Positions 1-11,581 are shown, counted from the stretch's first letter. The stretch: 64,000 nt of DNA from Schistocerca nitens (GCF_023898315.1 NC_064619.1:301358150-301422149); one strand, 5' to 3'. Translations and numbers: made by a program. The notes: a model not told the origin generated them from the sequence alone.

Positions 1-1590
1 CGGATGCTACAATTTGGTACTTATTTTCTGATAACGGCTATTGAGACGAATCCAGTGATGTGTAACAGTAAGGTCTTCGAAGATCAACGAAGGTCAAAAA
101 GGTGGCATGATAGTCCATTTACATAAGATGTTCGAAGTGATGACCATTGGTCATTTGTGCCACAAACTTTTCAGCTCCTATCATACTTTCGGAGTTATTC
201 TAGGTGGTAATAGTTAGTGACTCATCTGTATATTAAAGAGAACGGTCGTCCTAGGTAGTAGTTATTTACTGAGAAACAATGGGAAGTTTATTGAGGATTT
301 GATAGCTTTCCCCCACGTCCCAAAACGACAAATCAAGAACTATTTATTAGACAACAAGCTAATTCTCTCTAAAAGAGATTAGCGAGTGCTGTGTTCTGAG
401 TTTTAAATATTAATGGTTCGCGGAAGTCAATACCTGAAGCGGTTAACCTTTGTTTGATTATCTGAAGTTCATATAGCTGAAAATTGGCGGTGACACTAGG
501 GATTTTTGTTTTAGTTTTATTATTACATTTCCGCTTAGTGGGGGTTTTATTAGAGAACCAGCACTCTTAAAGTAATACGCTGACTTGTACCTGCAAACAA
601 ATTAATTGCATGAAATAAGGAATCAGCTGATTTTAAACTGAAAAAGTCAGTACCCGACTTGTCCTTTACCCCCAAACCATTACACAAAATATTCAGGAGC
701 TTATCTCAAAGCAGACTAATATCTCGAATATATCTTTTCATATCAAAGTAAATCCAAAGCCTATTTTGGTAAAAGGAAAGTTCAAAGAAATTAAAACCCT
801 AGAGAGAAGAAATAGTATTTTTCAGCGAATAACCTGCAACGAAAAGAAAGATAACTAATCTTTATTTAGAAAGGGAAAACAAGTTTACTTTTTATTGAAA
901 AGAAATTAATTATAAATGAAAAGTTATACCATGTCATTCTGAAAGATTGAGATTGACGAAATAGTTCATAAAATTTCTACAGAGTCAAGGATATTGTAGC
1001 AAGGCGCTACTTATAGAGATTATCTTTGATGACAACGAAAGATAAACAATATTAAATTATATTTTTGCCTTGTGAACGTATTCCACAATTTACCTAAAAT
1101 TTTGTAGCGTTCATACTGATTGCTTGTATGGTCGATTATCGGATCCATATGAATTATTCATCATTTATACACGAAAACTGTCTACCTACGTTGTTGAGAA
1201 AGTGCTTAGTTGTGTTGTCAGAATACACAGAGGAAGCTGCGCTATTGGCTGCTGTTATGGCTAAAGTAAATACATCATTTCTACTTCCCGTAGACTTTCT
1301 CATTTAGTGTTTTTCTGGTGACTGACACTAGCTTTGGTGATAGTTTATCTTTTGAACCTAGTGAAACTTGCCAGTGAGATGCATTGTTGTAACTAATATC
1401 CAGATAGCTACCAATGGCCCCATTATTGTGTCCATTCTTTTGTACATAGTGATGTCGTAGATAGCTATAGTGTAATTTATAGCGTGAGAAACTGAATATC
1501 AGATCTTACGTGACGTCGTCGTGTTAGTACAGACGATTGTTTCAAGTCTCACAGACTACGTTGTCGAGTGTAAGCAAGGTCTTGTCAGTG
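1..1590. other. No recognisable gene or repeat
   Basis: AT-rich sequence with no long ORF and no transposon terminus, transposase motif or tRNA-like box that I could recognise. It is probably single-copy intergenic or intronic DNA, or repeats too old to read by eye. Confidence 0.5.
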
Positions 1591-1781
1591 CAAATGGCTC
1601 TGAGCACTATGGGACTTAACATCTGTGGTCATCAGTCCGCTAGAACTTAGAACTACTTAAACCTAACTAACCTAAGGACATCACACACATCCATGCCCGA
1701 GGCAGGATTCGAACCTGCGACCGTAGCGGTCGCGCGGTTCCAGACTGAAGCGCCTAGAACCGCTCGGTCACAGCGGCCGGC
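1591..1781 (-). mobile_element. tRNA-derived SINE, family A (Leu/Ser-type head)
   Basis: Read on the minus strand, it begins GCCGGCCGC, then an A-box-like segment (TGACCGAGCGG) and a B box (GGTTCGAATCC). The body follows (GATGTCCTTAGGTTAGTTAG) and ends AGTGCTCAGAGCCATTTG. The same body recurs at least thirteen more times in the window. The head resembles a class II tRNA (Leu or Ser) because of the long segment between the boxes. Its target duplication is imperfect (a shared GGTCTT), and another SINE of the same family lies immediately downstream. It is non-autonomous and presumably mobilised by a LINE. Confidence 0.9.
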
Positions 1782-1796
1782 GTTATGGTCTTACTG

Positions 1797-1990
1797 GTTC
1801 AAATGGCTCTGAGCACTATGGGACTCAACTGCTGAGGTCATTAGTCCCCTAGAACTTAGAACTAGTTAAACCTAACTAACCTAAGGACATCACAAACATC
1901 CATGCCCGAGGCAGGATTCGAACCTGCGACCGTAGCGGTCTCGCGGTCCCAGACTGCAGCGCCTTTAACCGCACGGCCACTTCGGCCGGC
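1797..1990 (-). mobile_element. SINE family A with perfect 13-bp target duplication
   Basis: Second minus-strand copy, 15 bp after the first. The 13-mer TATGGTCTTACTG occurs at 1784-1796 and again at 1991-2003, directly flanking the copy. The insertion therefore landed just beside the older SINE at 1591-1781. The tRNA-like head, with the B box readable as GGTTCGAATCC, lies at the high-coordinate end. The copy is full length. Confidence 0.93.
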
Positions 1991-2030
1991 TATGGTCTTA
2001 CTGTACCTCTTGTAGTTTCCTTGAAAATGA

Positions 2031-2446
2031 ATGGGAGGTATTCATTTCGGGAAACGCTGCAAGCCACGTGGAATTCCAGGAGAAGGACCTGCGCGCAAAG
2101 ACAATGGAACGCAGAGGGCGGACGCTGAAGAACGCCGCGAGTGCGGCAAGGGCGCGTGGCAAAAGCGCCGGTGCGTTGCGTTACGCAGCGCTGCTCGGCT
2201 GTGCGCGGCGCGGCGCTGGGTAGAGGGTAGCCCCACGCTCTAATCGATATCTCATCGGTGTAAGAGGCGGCGCGGAGCGGCGACCGCCAGACGCCAATAT
2301 GTGTAATGGACGCTACAGCAGGCCGTAGCGCGGGGCTGCTGCTGCTGTCCCCGTGACCAACACGCAACACTCGCAGCCGGCGGTGGGCATTCCGCGCGTG
2401 TAACGCACGGCACCGCGCCTTCTCTCATTATCGATTTTTCATTCAA
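2031..2446. promoter_or_regulatory. GC/CpG-rich island, possible promoter or 5' exon
   Basis: A sharply bounded GC- and CpG-rich block in otherwise AT-rich DNA, with many CGCG, GCGGCG and GCGCGG motifs. Several short ORFs of up to 126 codons cross it on both strands. None resembles a known protein, and overlapping ORFs on both strands are expected where GC is high. On the plus strand it ends in a pyrimidine-rich tract, CCTGTGTCTTTCAG at about 2447-2460, that would fit a splice acceptor. An unmethylated promoter or first exon is possible; a GC-rich repeat fragment is the alternative. Confidence 0.25.
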
Positions 2447-2668
2447 CCTGTGTCTTTCAGTCTATGCAGGAACAATCCCAAATATTGATTACTGTTTCGT
2501 GGCTGCGGTTCACGAACATGTAAGGCATCATTATCAACTTTGAGTGTAAAGTTTGTTTATTCATAAAATCCTCTACTCCAGTTTGGGCTGCGTAACATTT
2601 TTCAAGAGAAGAACTGCGGAAATTGATATCGAGCACGTTAAACTTGGGAAAAAAATTTTGATTCTTGT

Positions 2669-2697
2669 ATACAGGATGTTTCAAAAGGAATAGTAAA
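2669..2697. mobile_element. Terminal scrap of an IS630/mariner-like element
   Basis: The stretch TATACAGGATGTTTCAAAAG resembles the TACAGGGTG-type ends of insect DD41D-like elements, such as those bounding 33648-35994. Only the terminus is present, and a Tc1 relic follows at the next TA. The call rests on a short match. Confidence 0.3.
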
Positions 2698-2699
2698 TA

Positions 2700-3290
2700 C
2701 ACTGCCTGACAAAAATAGTGAAGCACCCGGAAACTATGAAGAAAATTAAACTTCGTGGTTGAGAAGGTATGTGATGTTATGTCGGTGATTACAAAACCGA
2801 GTTAAATTTACAAAGAACTTGGCAGTATGTGACCAGTTTAACGTTACATTCCGTCTATCGTGCATGCACTGATTCGATTGGGAAGGGTATCGTAAAGCCG
2901 CTGTGACCCCTTCTAAGGCAACTGGTCGTTGATATACTGGATACTGACACTTCGACAGAGCTGATTTCCGAGGTGGTTACACGTGTGTTCTATTGCATAC
3001 AGCGCTGTAGATCTTGCTGGCCATGGGCTTACCCAACATCATGCAGGTAGTTCATAGAGACGTGTATCATGTGTGGACGAGCATTGTCCTGTTGAAAAAT
3101 GGCGCCACGATACTGTCGCATGAGAGAAAACACATGAGGATGCAGGATGTTCGGGACATACCGTCGTATTTGTCAGAATTCCCTTCATTACTACCAGCCT
3201 TGACCTAATGTCTCCCTAATAGGTTCTCACATCCTGTTGCCAGGGGTACAACACCGTGCTTCTCGCAAACATTGTAAGAATGATACCTAC
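2700..3290 (-). pseudogene. Tc1-like transposon relic, truncated
   Basis: Begins right after a TA (2698-2699) with CACTGCCTGACAAAAATAGT, a typical Tc1-type terminal inverted repeat. On the minus strand around 3040-3110 the sequence still encodes a degenerate catalytic block equivalent to FQQDNA-PH, followed by scrambled sequence. The opposite terminus is missing because a LINE fragment abuts at about 3291. It is riddled with stops and frameshifts and non-functional. Confidence 0.6.
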
Positions 3291-4098
3291 ATCTACAACT
3301 ACATCCAGTTACACACCGCGAAAACCACGGCATGGTGCGAACCGAGAGTATGTTGTACCATTACTAGTCATTTCCTTTCCTCTTCCATTCGCAAATAAAG
3401 CGTGGCGAAAACCACTATCGCTGGCCAGAGTGTCCGAGTGGTTCTAGGCGCTACAGTCTGGAACCGAGCGATCGCTACTGTCGCAGGTGCGAATCCTGCC
3501 TCGGGCATGTATGTGTGTAATGTCCTTAGGTTAGTTAGGTTTGAGTAGTTCTAAGTTCTACGGGAATAATGAAATCAGCACTTAAGTCCCATAGTGCTCA
3601 GAGTCATTTAAACCATTTTGAAACCACTATCCACAAGTCTCCATACAAACCTTAACTTTCCTTATCTTATTTTCGTGGTCCTTTGGCGGCAGTATAATTA
3701 TTCTGCAGTCAGCTTCAAATGCCGATTCTTTGAATTTTCTCAATAATGTTCCACGAAAAGAAGGTCGCCATCCTTCCAGGGATTCCCGTTTCAGTTCCCG
3801 AAGCTTCTCTGCAATACTCATGTGTTATTCGAACCTACCGGTAATAATGTAGCAGCTCACTTCTGAATTGTTTCGATGCCTTCCTTCGGTCCGACCTGAT
3901 GGGAATCACAAACACTCTATCAGTATTCAAGAGTGGGTCACACCAGAGTGCTATACGCACTCTCCATAATAGATGAACCATACTTTCCTAAAATTCTTCC
4001 AAAAAACCGAAGCCGATCATTCGCCTTCCCTACTACCGTCCTTATGTGCACGTTCCATTTCTTATTTATTTACAATGTTATGCTTAGATATATAGTGA
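3291..4098 (-). mobile_element. LINE 3' fragment (CR1/Jockey-like), minus strand
   Basis: The low-coordinate edge, CTACATCTACAACTACATCC, looks like the tandem 3' terminus of an abundant orthopteran LINE. Beyond the SINE at 3420-3620, the minus strand carries decayed codons for the region downstream of the reverse transcriptase (an R-RF-GRILGK type segment near 3990-4010). It is 5'-truncated near 4098. The family label comes from remembered consensus sequence, so the clade is uncertain. Confidence 0.5.
3420..3620 (+). mobile_element. SINE family A inserted in LINE fragment
   Basis: Head GCTGGCCAGAGTGTCCGAGTGG, with a diverged B box (GGTGCGAATCC), followed by the standard body and a tail ending CATTTAAACCATTTTG. 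Flanked by the 11-bp duplication AAACCACTATC at 3409-3419 and 3621-3631. It splits the LINE fragment at 3291-4098, so it is younger than that fragment. It is more diverged than most copies here. Confidence 0.9.
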
Positions 4099-5573
4099 GT
4101 AACGGGTACAATTGCAGGTATTTGTTATATGTGGTATCATAAAATGTACACTCTTTGACATAAAACTCGACCGGCGGCCGGCCGCTTCAGAGGCTAAGTC
4201 CGCGCCGATCGCGACATGGGACAAAAAAACTGGCCAACTCGCTAATTTTCTAAGTCCGGTTATCTGCACAATCTGGCAACACTGTAAACTGCGGCACTTC
4301 CTGGAGGAAAACTTGTCCCAATATAGAGAAACTCTAGGCTGATTACGATTGTGGTCTAGCGGTAGCATGCGTTGTTTCTGTTCATAATGTCAGTGGATCG
4401 AGAGCAGCTGGCATAAAATATTTTTATAGCCTCTTCTGTCTGAATGCTGAAGACGTGAATGTAATGGTAGCGCAGATTCAATCTATTTCGCTTTGTGACA
4501 CACCGATATCAAAATTTTATCCAGTAACGATTTTGCGGCAGATTTCCTGCAGACTGTCCTACTCTGGACGCCGTATGCGGCAAAGCTCCGGGATCCATTT
4601 GCTGGCTACTGGCAGCGGCCGTGGCGACAGCAGCGGCACTGCACTCCCCCGTTCTTTATCGAAAGCGCCTGCTACCGCTCATCGCTTTTGATGATTTAAA
4701 ACGCTTTATTATTAAATGTTGCTCCACAGAAAATTTCTACAATTTCCATTCACGCTCAAAAGCAACGGAGACAGACGCCCTGATTAGCAGGCGGGTAATC
4801 GGCAAGAGCTGAGTATGGCCCGAAATTAATTTTATAGACTGGGACGAAATTAAACCACCTCACTACATTCGATGAATTTATAAATGCTTCATACCTCGTT
4901 TCTTTTCCTTTCAAACTTAATTATTTGTGCAACTTTTGGTCAATGTTTGGATGTTTTCGTCAAGCCAGAGTGAGCGTTTGTGGTGTAAAGTGTATTACAG
5001 TTCTTGTTTCATTCCTTATGGTAAGTCTATGCGATAAACTGTGTGAATACCTTGCAATGCATGCTCTGTAGCAGTGCAGGCACACTGCACATTTGGAGTT
5101 CCATGTATGGGTTCATGAAGTATTTATTGTTGATCGGAAGTGATAGTTAAGGTCATCAGATTTAAACCAGAAAAAATTGTCGTTTTGAAGGTTTCAGAGA
5201 ACGGAAAGGAATTGCTAACGCCGGTGTTAGAAAACGTCTACAGTTAAATGGTATTGCAAAAATTTAGAAGAAGGGAACTATATTAATGAACATGTGCACT
5301 TCATAAACAACCTTCTGACATGTTAGACCTATATGACGAACAAAGCTCAAATTTATATCGTTGACAGTCGTTTGAATCTTTTCAGGACCTATTTTACAGT
5401 GAAGCACCTTGGAATTTGCAAAGCAGAAATCCATGATATTAACTTAATTTACTAAGTCGAAATCGGACGAAGATTGATGTTTAAAGGCATTCTTCAGATT
5501 TTGCATAAGAAATTTTTACTAGCAGTTTGCAACTCCATTAATTAAAATGGAAAATAAAAGGTTGTAGTCAGCG

Positions 5574-5656
5574 GCTTCTACCGTGATTCGAACTTACAGT
5601 ACAAGCACTGCAACGCACAAGGGAACCTCTGAGCTAACGACACACTGGCGGCCAGA
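5574..5656 (-). other. tRNA-like sequence (degenerate) in left arm
   Basis: On the minus strand a box resembling an A box (TTAGCTCAGAGG) is followed about 35 bases later by a B-box-like GTTCGAATCAC. The stem arms do not pair convincingly and no intact acceptor stem is seen. It is more likely a decayed SINE head or tRNA pseudogene than a functional tRNA. The same sequence occurs inverted in the right arm at about 11858-11940. Confidence 0.35.
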
Positions 5657-5719
5657 GGCGGACTATAGTCACTGCGATGTTGCCTGAGCCTCAAAACGCA
5701 ACCTTAAACACACAAACAG

Positions 5720-5932
5720 AGGAGGTGGAGATTACTGTTTTAACGTCCCGTCGACAACGATGTCATTAGAGACGGAGCACAAGCTCGGATTAGGGAAGGA
5801 TGGGGAAGGAAATCGGCCGTGCCCTTCCTAAGGAACCATCCCGGCATTTGCCTGAAGCGATTTAGGGAAATCATTGAAAACCTAAATCAGGATGGCCGGG
5901 CGCGGGATTGCACCGTCGTCCTCCCGAATGCA
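5720..5932 (-). mobile_element. SINE family E fragment in left arm
   Basis: Minus-strand copy of a widespread insect repeat. Its body includes AAATGCCGGGATGGTTCCTT and GATTTCCCTAAATCGCTTC, and a B-box-like stretch reads GGTGCAATCCCGC. The tRNA-like head is truncated just beyond GCATTCGGGAGGACGACGG. It is flanked by the perfect 11-bp duplication CACACAAACAG at 5709-5719 and 5933-5943, so it inserted already truncated. The right arm carries the identical insertion with the same duplication. Confidence 0.75.
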
Positions 5933-6608
5933 CACACAAACAGGTGTTACTTATGTGAAGAACGCCGTTCTTGGAGTCCAGAAATTAAATATACTTTCTA
6001 ATTGTGTCATCTTGCAGTGGATTATATCGTACGAGTCTTCGATGTGGAAAACGAATGTCAAGTGAATTTAGCGAGGTAACGCCGACCTACAACCGGAAGT
6101 AAATGCACTATCAGAGTGTTGACAAATACTTGCTACGACGCTGCCACTTCTCGGCTCTCTGACGAGGCAGCTCTTCAGCGAAATGCTTGCCGTGATTCTC
6201 CGATACGGTTCTTCAGAGTGGAGACGCGCGCGCGCGCACGTTTGGTTTTTATGCGGCGTTCTCCCCTGATGGTTTCTGACGTCGCCTTGTGGGCTATGTA
6301 TACATATGAGACATTCAATTATCATTAATCCAGAATGATACAAGTTTCAGCTTCCGGCGTGGAAGAAGGCTGTTGACGCCGACATTATATCATTTCAACG
6401 TAGGGAAAGCAAAACGGATCATTCAATGTTTCTCATTCAACATAAATCATGTGAGATAAATTTCCGTAACGTTCATAATCATCTAAAAATACAAACGAAG
6501 TAAAAATACACCGGAAGCTTATTCGAATTGAATATAATGTAAGATACCAAATGCTTTGCACCTCGATGTCGAATTTGTCCACTTGCAATCGTTTGCAGCA
6601 TGCACATA

Positions 6609-8037
6609 CACTCCTGGAAATTGAAATAAGAACACCGTGAATTCATTGTCCCAGGAAGGGGAAACTTTATTGACACATTCCTGGGGTCAGATACATCACA
6701 TGATCACACTGACAGAACCACAGGCACATAGACACAGGCAACAGAGCATGCACAATGTCGGCACTAGTACAGTGTATATCAACCTTTCGCAGCAATGCAG
6801 GCTGCTATTCTCCCATGGAGACGATCGTAGAGATGCTGGATGTAGTCCTGTGGAACGGCTTGCCATGCCTTTTCCACCTGGCGCCTCGGTTGGACCAGCG
6901 TTCGTGCTGGATGCTGGACGTGCAGACCGCGTGAGACGACGCTTCATCCAGTCCCAAACATGCTCAATGGGGGACAGATCCGGAGATCTTGCTGGCCAGG
7001 GTAGTTGACTTACACCTTCTAGAGCACGTTGGGTGGCACGGGATACATGCGGACGTGCATTGTCCTGTTGGAACAGCAAGTTCCCTTGCCCGTCTAGGAA
7101 TGGTAGAACGATGGGTTCGATGACGGTTTGGATGTACCGTGCACTATTCAGTGTCCCCTCGACGATCACCAGTGGTGTACGGCCAGTGTAGGAGATCGCT
7201 CCCCACACCATGATGCCGGGTGTTGGCCCTGTGTGCCTCGGTCGTATGCAGTCCTGATTGTGGCGCTCACCTGCACGGCGCCAAACACGCATACGACCAT
7301 CATTGGCACCAAGGCAGAAGCGACTCTCATCGCTGAAGACGACACGTCTCCATTCGTCCCTCCATTCACGCCTGTCGCGACACCACTGGAGGCGGGCTGC
7401 ACGATGTTGGGGCGTGAGCGGAAGACGGCCTAACGGTGTGCGGGACCGTAGCCCAGCTTCATGGAGACGGTTGCGAATGGTCCTCGCCGATACCCCAGGA
7501 GCAACAGTGTCCCTAATTTGCTGGGAAGTGGCGGTGCGGTCCCCTACGGCACTGCGTAGGATCCTACGGTCTTGGCGTGCATCCGTGCGTCGCTGCGGTC
7601 CGGTCCCAGGTCGACGGGCACGTGCACCTTCAGCCGACCACTGGCGACAACATCGATGTACTGTGGAGACCTCACGCCCCACGTGTTGAGCAATTCGGCG
7701 GTACGTCCACCCGGCCTCCCGCATGCCCACTATACGCCCTCGCTCAAAGTCCGTCAACTGCACATACGGTTCACGTCCACGCTGTCGCGGCATGCTACCA
7801 GTGTTAAAGACTGCGATGGAGCTCCGTATGCCACGGCAAACTGGCTGACACTGACGGCGGCGGTGCACAAATGCTGCGCAGCTAGCGCCATTCGACGGCC
7901 AACACCGCGGTTCCTGGTGTGTCCGCTGTGCCGTGCGTGTGATCATTGCTTGTACAGCCCTCTCGCAGTGTCCGGAGCAAGTATGGTGGGTCTGACACAC
8001 CGGTGTCAATGTGTTCTTTTTTCCATTTCCAGTAGTG
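6609..8037 (-). mobile_element. Tc1-family transposon copy 1 (DD32E-type)
   Basis: Complete Tc1-type element between TA dinucleotides (6607-6608 and 8038-8039). The ends read CACTCCTGGAAATTGAAATA on one side and, reversed, CACTACTGGAAATGGAAAAA on the other, an imperfect inverted repeat of about 28 bp. It has three near relatives in the window (9475-10905, 48800-50217, 51512-52933). Copies 1 and 2 occupy the same site in the two arms of the large inverted repeat, so they are one insertion duplicated with the arm. Confidence 0.95.
6764..7793 (-). pseudogene. Tc1 transposase, frameshifted (copy 1)
   Basis: The start MPRQRGREPY is at 7793, as in the intact copy at 51667-52689. The helix-turn-helix N-terminus, the first Asp (FSDESRF), the second Asp (FQQDNARPH) and SPDLSPIEHVW are all readable. 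About 55 residues from the C-terminus, a 7-bp tandem duplication (ATCCAGC) shifts the frame. Translation then runs about 70 bases past the normal stop position, to 6696. The catalytic residues precede the break, but the altered C-terminus probably makes the protein non-functional. An upstream in-frame extension to 8093 covers the terminal repeat and flank and is unlikely to be translated. Confidence 0.9.
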
Positions 8038-8261
8038 TAGAATGTCATGATTACCACGAGAATGAAGAAATATGTTGGTAAGGATGGAAGCAAGAAGAGA
8101 CGCAGTCAACAAATATTCTATTCCTCATGGCATTCATTTCATTTGACACGTAAGAAGAGGTAAAACGGGAATTTACTTTCGTTAACACGAAAGATATGCC
8201 GCACATATTGATAACGAGGAAGTCTGCGTCTTCATACGTTTCCTCCTTGAAATCTGTATGC

Positions 8262-9250
8262 TCTATTATATACTAAGTAGCCCGATCATTGTTTCAGTAA
8301 TGTTACCCTCTTGTTTGACCCCGTAACGATGAACAGATTCCAAATGCATGTCTCTGCGTGAAAGTAGCTGTTCGAACCCTTCCTGGGTTGTTTTTTGTGT
8401 CTTATTGCTTGGAATTCCTGAAGCAGACCACTGTGCCTTCCCCCCTCGTGGGTTAGGTCTCAAAACTAAACCGCTTTGTATCCAATGGCATAATTTATTC
8501 ATACAGCATCAGCATAAGACTCTTGCGAGTGAGAGAATGACAATAACAATCGTAACAAGACCAAGCAAATAATGAATGATGTTTATTCCAACGCAGAACG
8601 AGAATGGCTTTAAATATAAAAATCTATATCCATATCTATTGATCTTTGAGTTGGCACAATGCAAATATATTCTTCGCATTTAGTTACTGAATTTAGTTCT
8701 GGATGTTTGCAGAGAAAAGGAAAAGTCGGTACTTCTCGCTAGTGTAATATAATGTGAACCAGCAACTACCCTTTCCTTAGAACACGACTCAAGCAGGTCC
8801 TCAAGTAGGCACTGCTGCATTCTGTTCCCTGACATTGCTCTGATGACGGTTAATGCAGATAGTTCCGATTATGAAATACAAAACGTATTGCAGGTTAGTT
8901 CCTAGGATAGTAACATTAAATTTGCGTTGTAGACGGCACATGAACGTGACGACTATCCATATTACTCATCAATATAAAAAGACAATATTTTGGGAATTTA
9001 GCAGGATTACTCAAAATGAATTCTGAAATTGGGTGACTGACCGCACAGGTGCTAAACGTCGTCAAGAGTATACGATGTCCTAATCGCATTAGGAATATGA
9101 AGATCGTCTTCGACAGCTCGCAACTTTCACATTGCTATCTCCACCCTACTCCAGACAGCTCTCGATGGAGTTGCACTACGTTGCCGATGTTATGGAAGGC
9201 CTTCAAACCGACAACAGACCACATATTGAAAAATACAAGCGAATTCTCTT
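8262..9250. other. Loop between the inverted-repeat arms
   Basis: 989 bp of sequence present only once between the arms. No transposase or tRNA-like motif was recognised. From about 9132 an open frame runs out of the loop into the right arm and ends at 9461. Its translation (segments such as LHYVADVMEGLQ and DADFLVINMCG) has a protein-like composition but matches nothing I know. It could be a remnant exon or chance. Confidence 0.6.
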
Positions 9251-9474
9251 GCATACAGATTTCAAGGAGGAAACGTATGAAGACGCAGACTTCCTCGTTA
9301 TCAATATGTGCGGCATATCTTTCGTGTTAACGAAAGTAAATTCCCGTTTTACCTCTTCTTACGTGTCAAATGAAATGAATGCCATGAGGAATAGAATATT
9401 TGTTGACTGCGTCTCTTCTTGCTTCCATCCTTACCAACATATTTCTTCATTCTCGTGGTAATCATGACATTCTA

Positions 9475-10905
9475 CACTCCTGGAAATGGAAAAAAGAACA
9501 CATTGACACCGGTGTGTCAGACCCACCATACTTGCTCCGGACACTGCGAGAGGGCTGTACAAGCAATGATCACACGCACGGCACAGCGGACACACCAGGA
9601 ACCGCGGTGTTGGCCGTCGAATGGCGCTAGCTGCGCAGCATTTGTGCACCGCCGCCGTCAGTGTCAGCCAGTTTGCCGTGGCATACGGAGCTCCATCGCA
9701 GTCTTTAACACTGGTAGCATGCCGCGACAGCGTGGACGTGAACCGTATGTGCAGTTGACGGACTTTGAGCGAGGGCGTATAGTGGGCATGCGGGAGGCCG
9801 GGTGGACGTACCGCCGAATTGCTCAACACGTGGGGCGTGAGGTCTCCACAGTACATCGATGTTGTCGCCAGTGGTCGGCGGAAGGTGCACGTGCCCGTCG
9901 ACCTGGGACCGGACCGCAGCGACGCACGGATGCACGCCAAGACCGTAGGATCCTACGCAGTGCCGTAGGGGACCGCACCGCCACTTCCCAGCAAATTAGG
10001 GACACTGTTGCTCCTGGGGTATCGGCGAGGACCATTCGCAACCGTCTCCATGAAGCTGGGCTACGGTCCCGCACACCGTTAGGCCGTCTTCCGCTCACGC
10101 CCCAACATCGTGCAGCCCGCCTCCAGTGGTGTCGCGACAGACGTGAATGGAGGGACGAATGGAGACGTGTCGTCTTCAGCGATGAGAGTCGCTTCTGCCT
10201 TGGTGCCAATGATGGTCGTATGCGTGTTTGGCGCCGTGCAGGTGAGCGCCACAATCAGGACTGCATACGACCGAGGCACACAGGGCCAACATCCGGCATC
10301 ATGGTGTGGGGAGCGATCTCCTTCACTGGCCGTACACCACTGGTGATCGTCGAGGGGACACTGAATAGTGCACGGTACATCCAAACCGTCATCGAACCCA
10401 TCGTTCTACCCCATTCCTAGACCGGCAAGGGAACTTGCTGTTCCAACAGGACAATGCACGTCCGCATGTATCCCGTTCCACCCAACGTGCTCTAGAAGGT
10501 GTAAGTCAACTACCCTGGCCAGCAAGATCTCCGGATCTGTCCCCCATTGAGCATGTTTGGGACTGGATGAAGCGTCGTCTCACGCGGTCTGCACGTCCAG
10601 CATCCAGCACGAACGCTGGTCCAACTGAGGCGCCAGGTGGAAAAGGCATGGCAAGCCGTTCCACAGGACTACATCCAGCATCTCTACGATCGTCTCCATG
10701 GGAGAATAGCAGCCTGCATTGCTGCGAAAGGTTGATATACACTGTACTAGTGCCGACATTGTGCATGCTCTGTTGCCTGTGTCTATGTGCCTGTGGTTCT
10801 GTCAGTGTGATCATGTGATGTATCTGACCCCAGGAATGTGTAAATAAAGTTTCCCCTTCCTGGGACAATGAATTCACGGTGTTCTTATTTCAATTTCCAG
10901 GAGTG
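9475..10905 (+). mobile_element. Tc1-family transposon copy 2 (in right arm)
   Basis: Mirror image of copy 1, bounded by TA at 9473-9474 and 10906-10907. Its left terminus, CACTCCTGGAAATGGAAAAA, keeps the consensus base where copy 1 reads CACTACTGG. It is complete at both ends. Confidence 0.95.
9719..10750 (+). pseudogene. Tc1 transposase, doubly frameshifted (copy 2)
   Basis: Starts MPRQRGREPY at 9719 and reads through the DNA-binding region and the first Asp of the catalytic core. A 2-bp insertion near 10412 (GTTCTACCCCATTCC) then breaks the frame just before the second catalytic Asp. The remainder continues in another frame from 10435 (FQQDNARPH, SPDLSPIEHVW). The same 7-bp duplication as in copy 1 breaks it again near the C-terminus. 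The protein is non-functional. Confidence 0.92.
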
Positions 10906-11581
10906 TATGTGCATGCTGCAAACGATTGCAAGTGGACAAATTCGACATCGAGGTGCAAAGCATTTGGTATCTTACATTATATTCAATTCGAATAAGCTTC
11001 CGGTGTATTTTTACTTCGTTTGTATTTTTAGATGATTATGAACGTTACGGAAATTTATCTCACATGCTTTATGTTGAATGAGAAACATTGAATGATCCGT
11101 TTTGCTTTCCCTTCGTTGAAATGATATAATGTCGGCGTCAACAGCCTTCTTCCACGCCGGAAGCTGAAACTTGTATCATTCTGGATTAATGATAATTGAA
11201 TGTCTCATATGTATACATAGCCCACAAGGCGACGTCAGAAACCATCAGGGGAGAACGCCGCATAAAAACCAAACGTGCGCGCGCGCGCGTCTCCACTCTG
11301 AAGAACCGTATCGGAGAATCACGGCAAGCATTTCGCTGAAGAGCTGCCTCGTCAGAGAGCCGAGAAGTGGCAGCGTCGTAGCAAGTATTTGTCAACACTC
11401 TGATAGTGCATTTACTTCCGGTTGTAGGTCGGCGTTACCTCGCTAAATTCACTTGACATTCGTTTTCCACATCGAAGACTCGTACGATATAATCCACTGC
11501 AAGATGACACAATTAGAAAGTATATTTAATTTCTGGACTCCAAGAACGGCGTTCTTCACATAAGTAACACCTGTTTGTGTG

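Larger units (their letters stand above)
4144..8261. repeat. Left arm of a 4.12-kb near-perfect inverted repeat
   Basis: Runs from ATGTACACTCTTTGACATAA to AAATCTGTATGC and reappears as its reverse complement at 9251-13371. Paired positions sum to 17512-17515 throughout, so only a few indels separate the arms. I noticed about a dozen single-base differences, for example near 4278, 4331, 4365, 4575, 4820 and 5249, spread along the arm. The arm holds a degenerate tRNA-like patch near 4350-4420, unrecognised sequence, a tRNA-like segment, a truncated SINE (5720-5932), an alternating CG run at about 6224-6238 and a whole Tc1 element (6609-8037). Confidence 0.97.

Noticed and set aside
1990-2370. 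126-codon minus-strand ORF and overlapping ORFs on both strands
   Set aside because: They lie in a GC-rich island where stop codons are rare; the translation is Arg/Ala/Ser-rich on every frame and has no motif.
5574-5656. Functional tRNA gene
   Set aside because: Box-like motifs are present but the stems do not pair convincingly; more likely a SINE head or pseudogene.
7166-8112. ORFs of 70-169 codons on the plus strand and in alternative minus frames across Tc1 copy 1, with equivalents in copies 2-4
   Set aside because: They are shadows of the GC-rich transposase gene, repeated in every copy and conserved only because the gene is.
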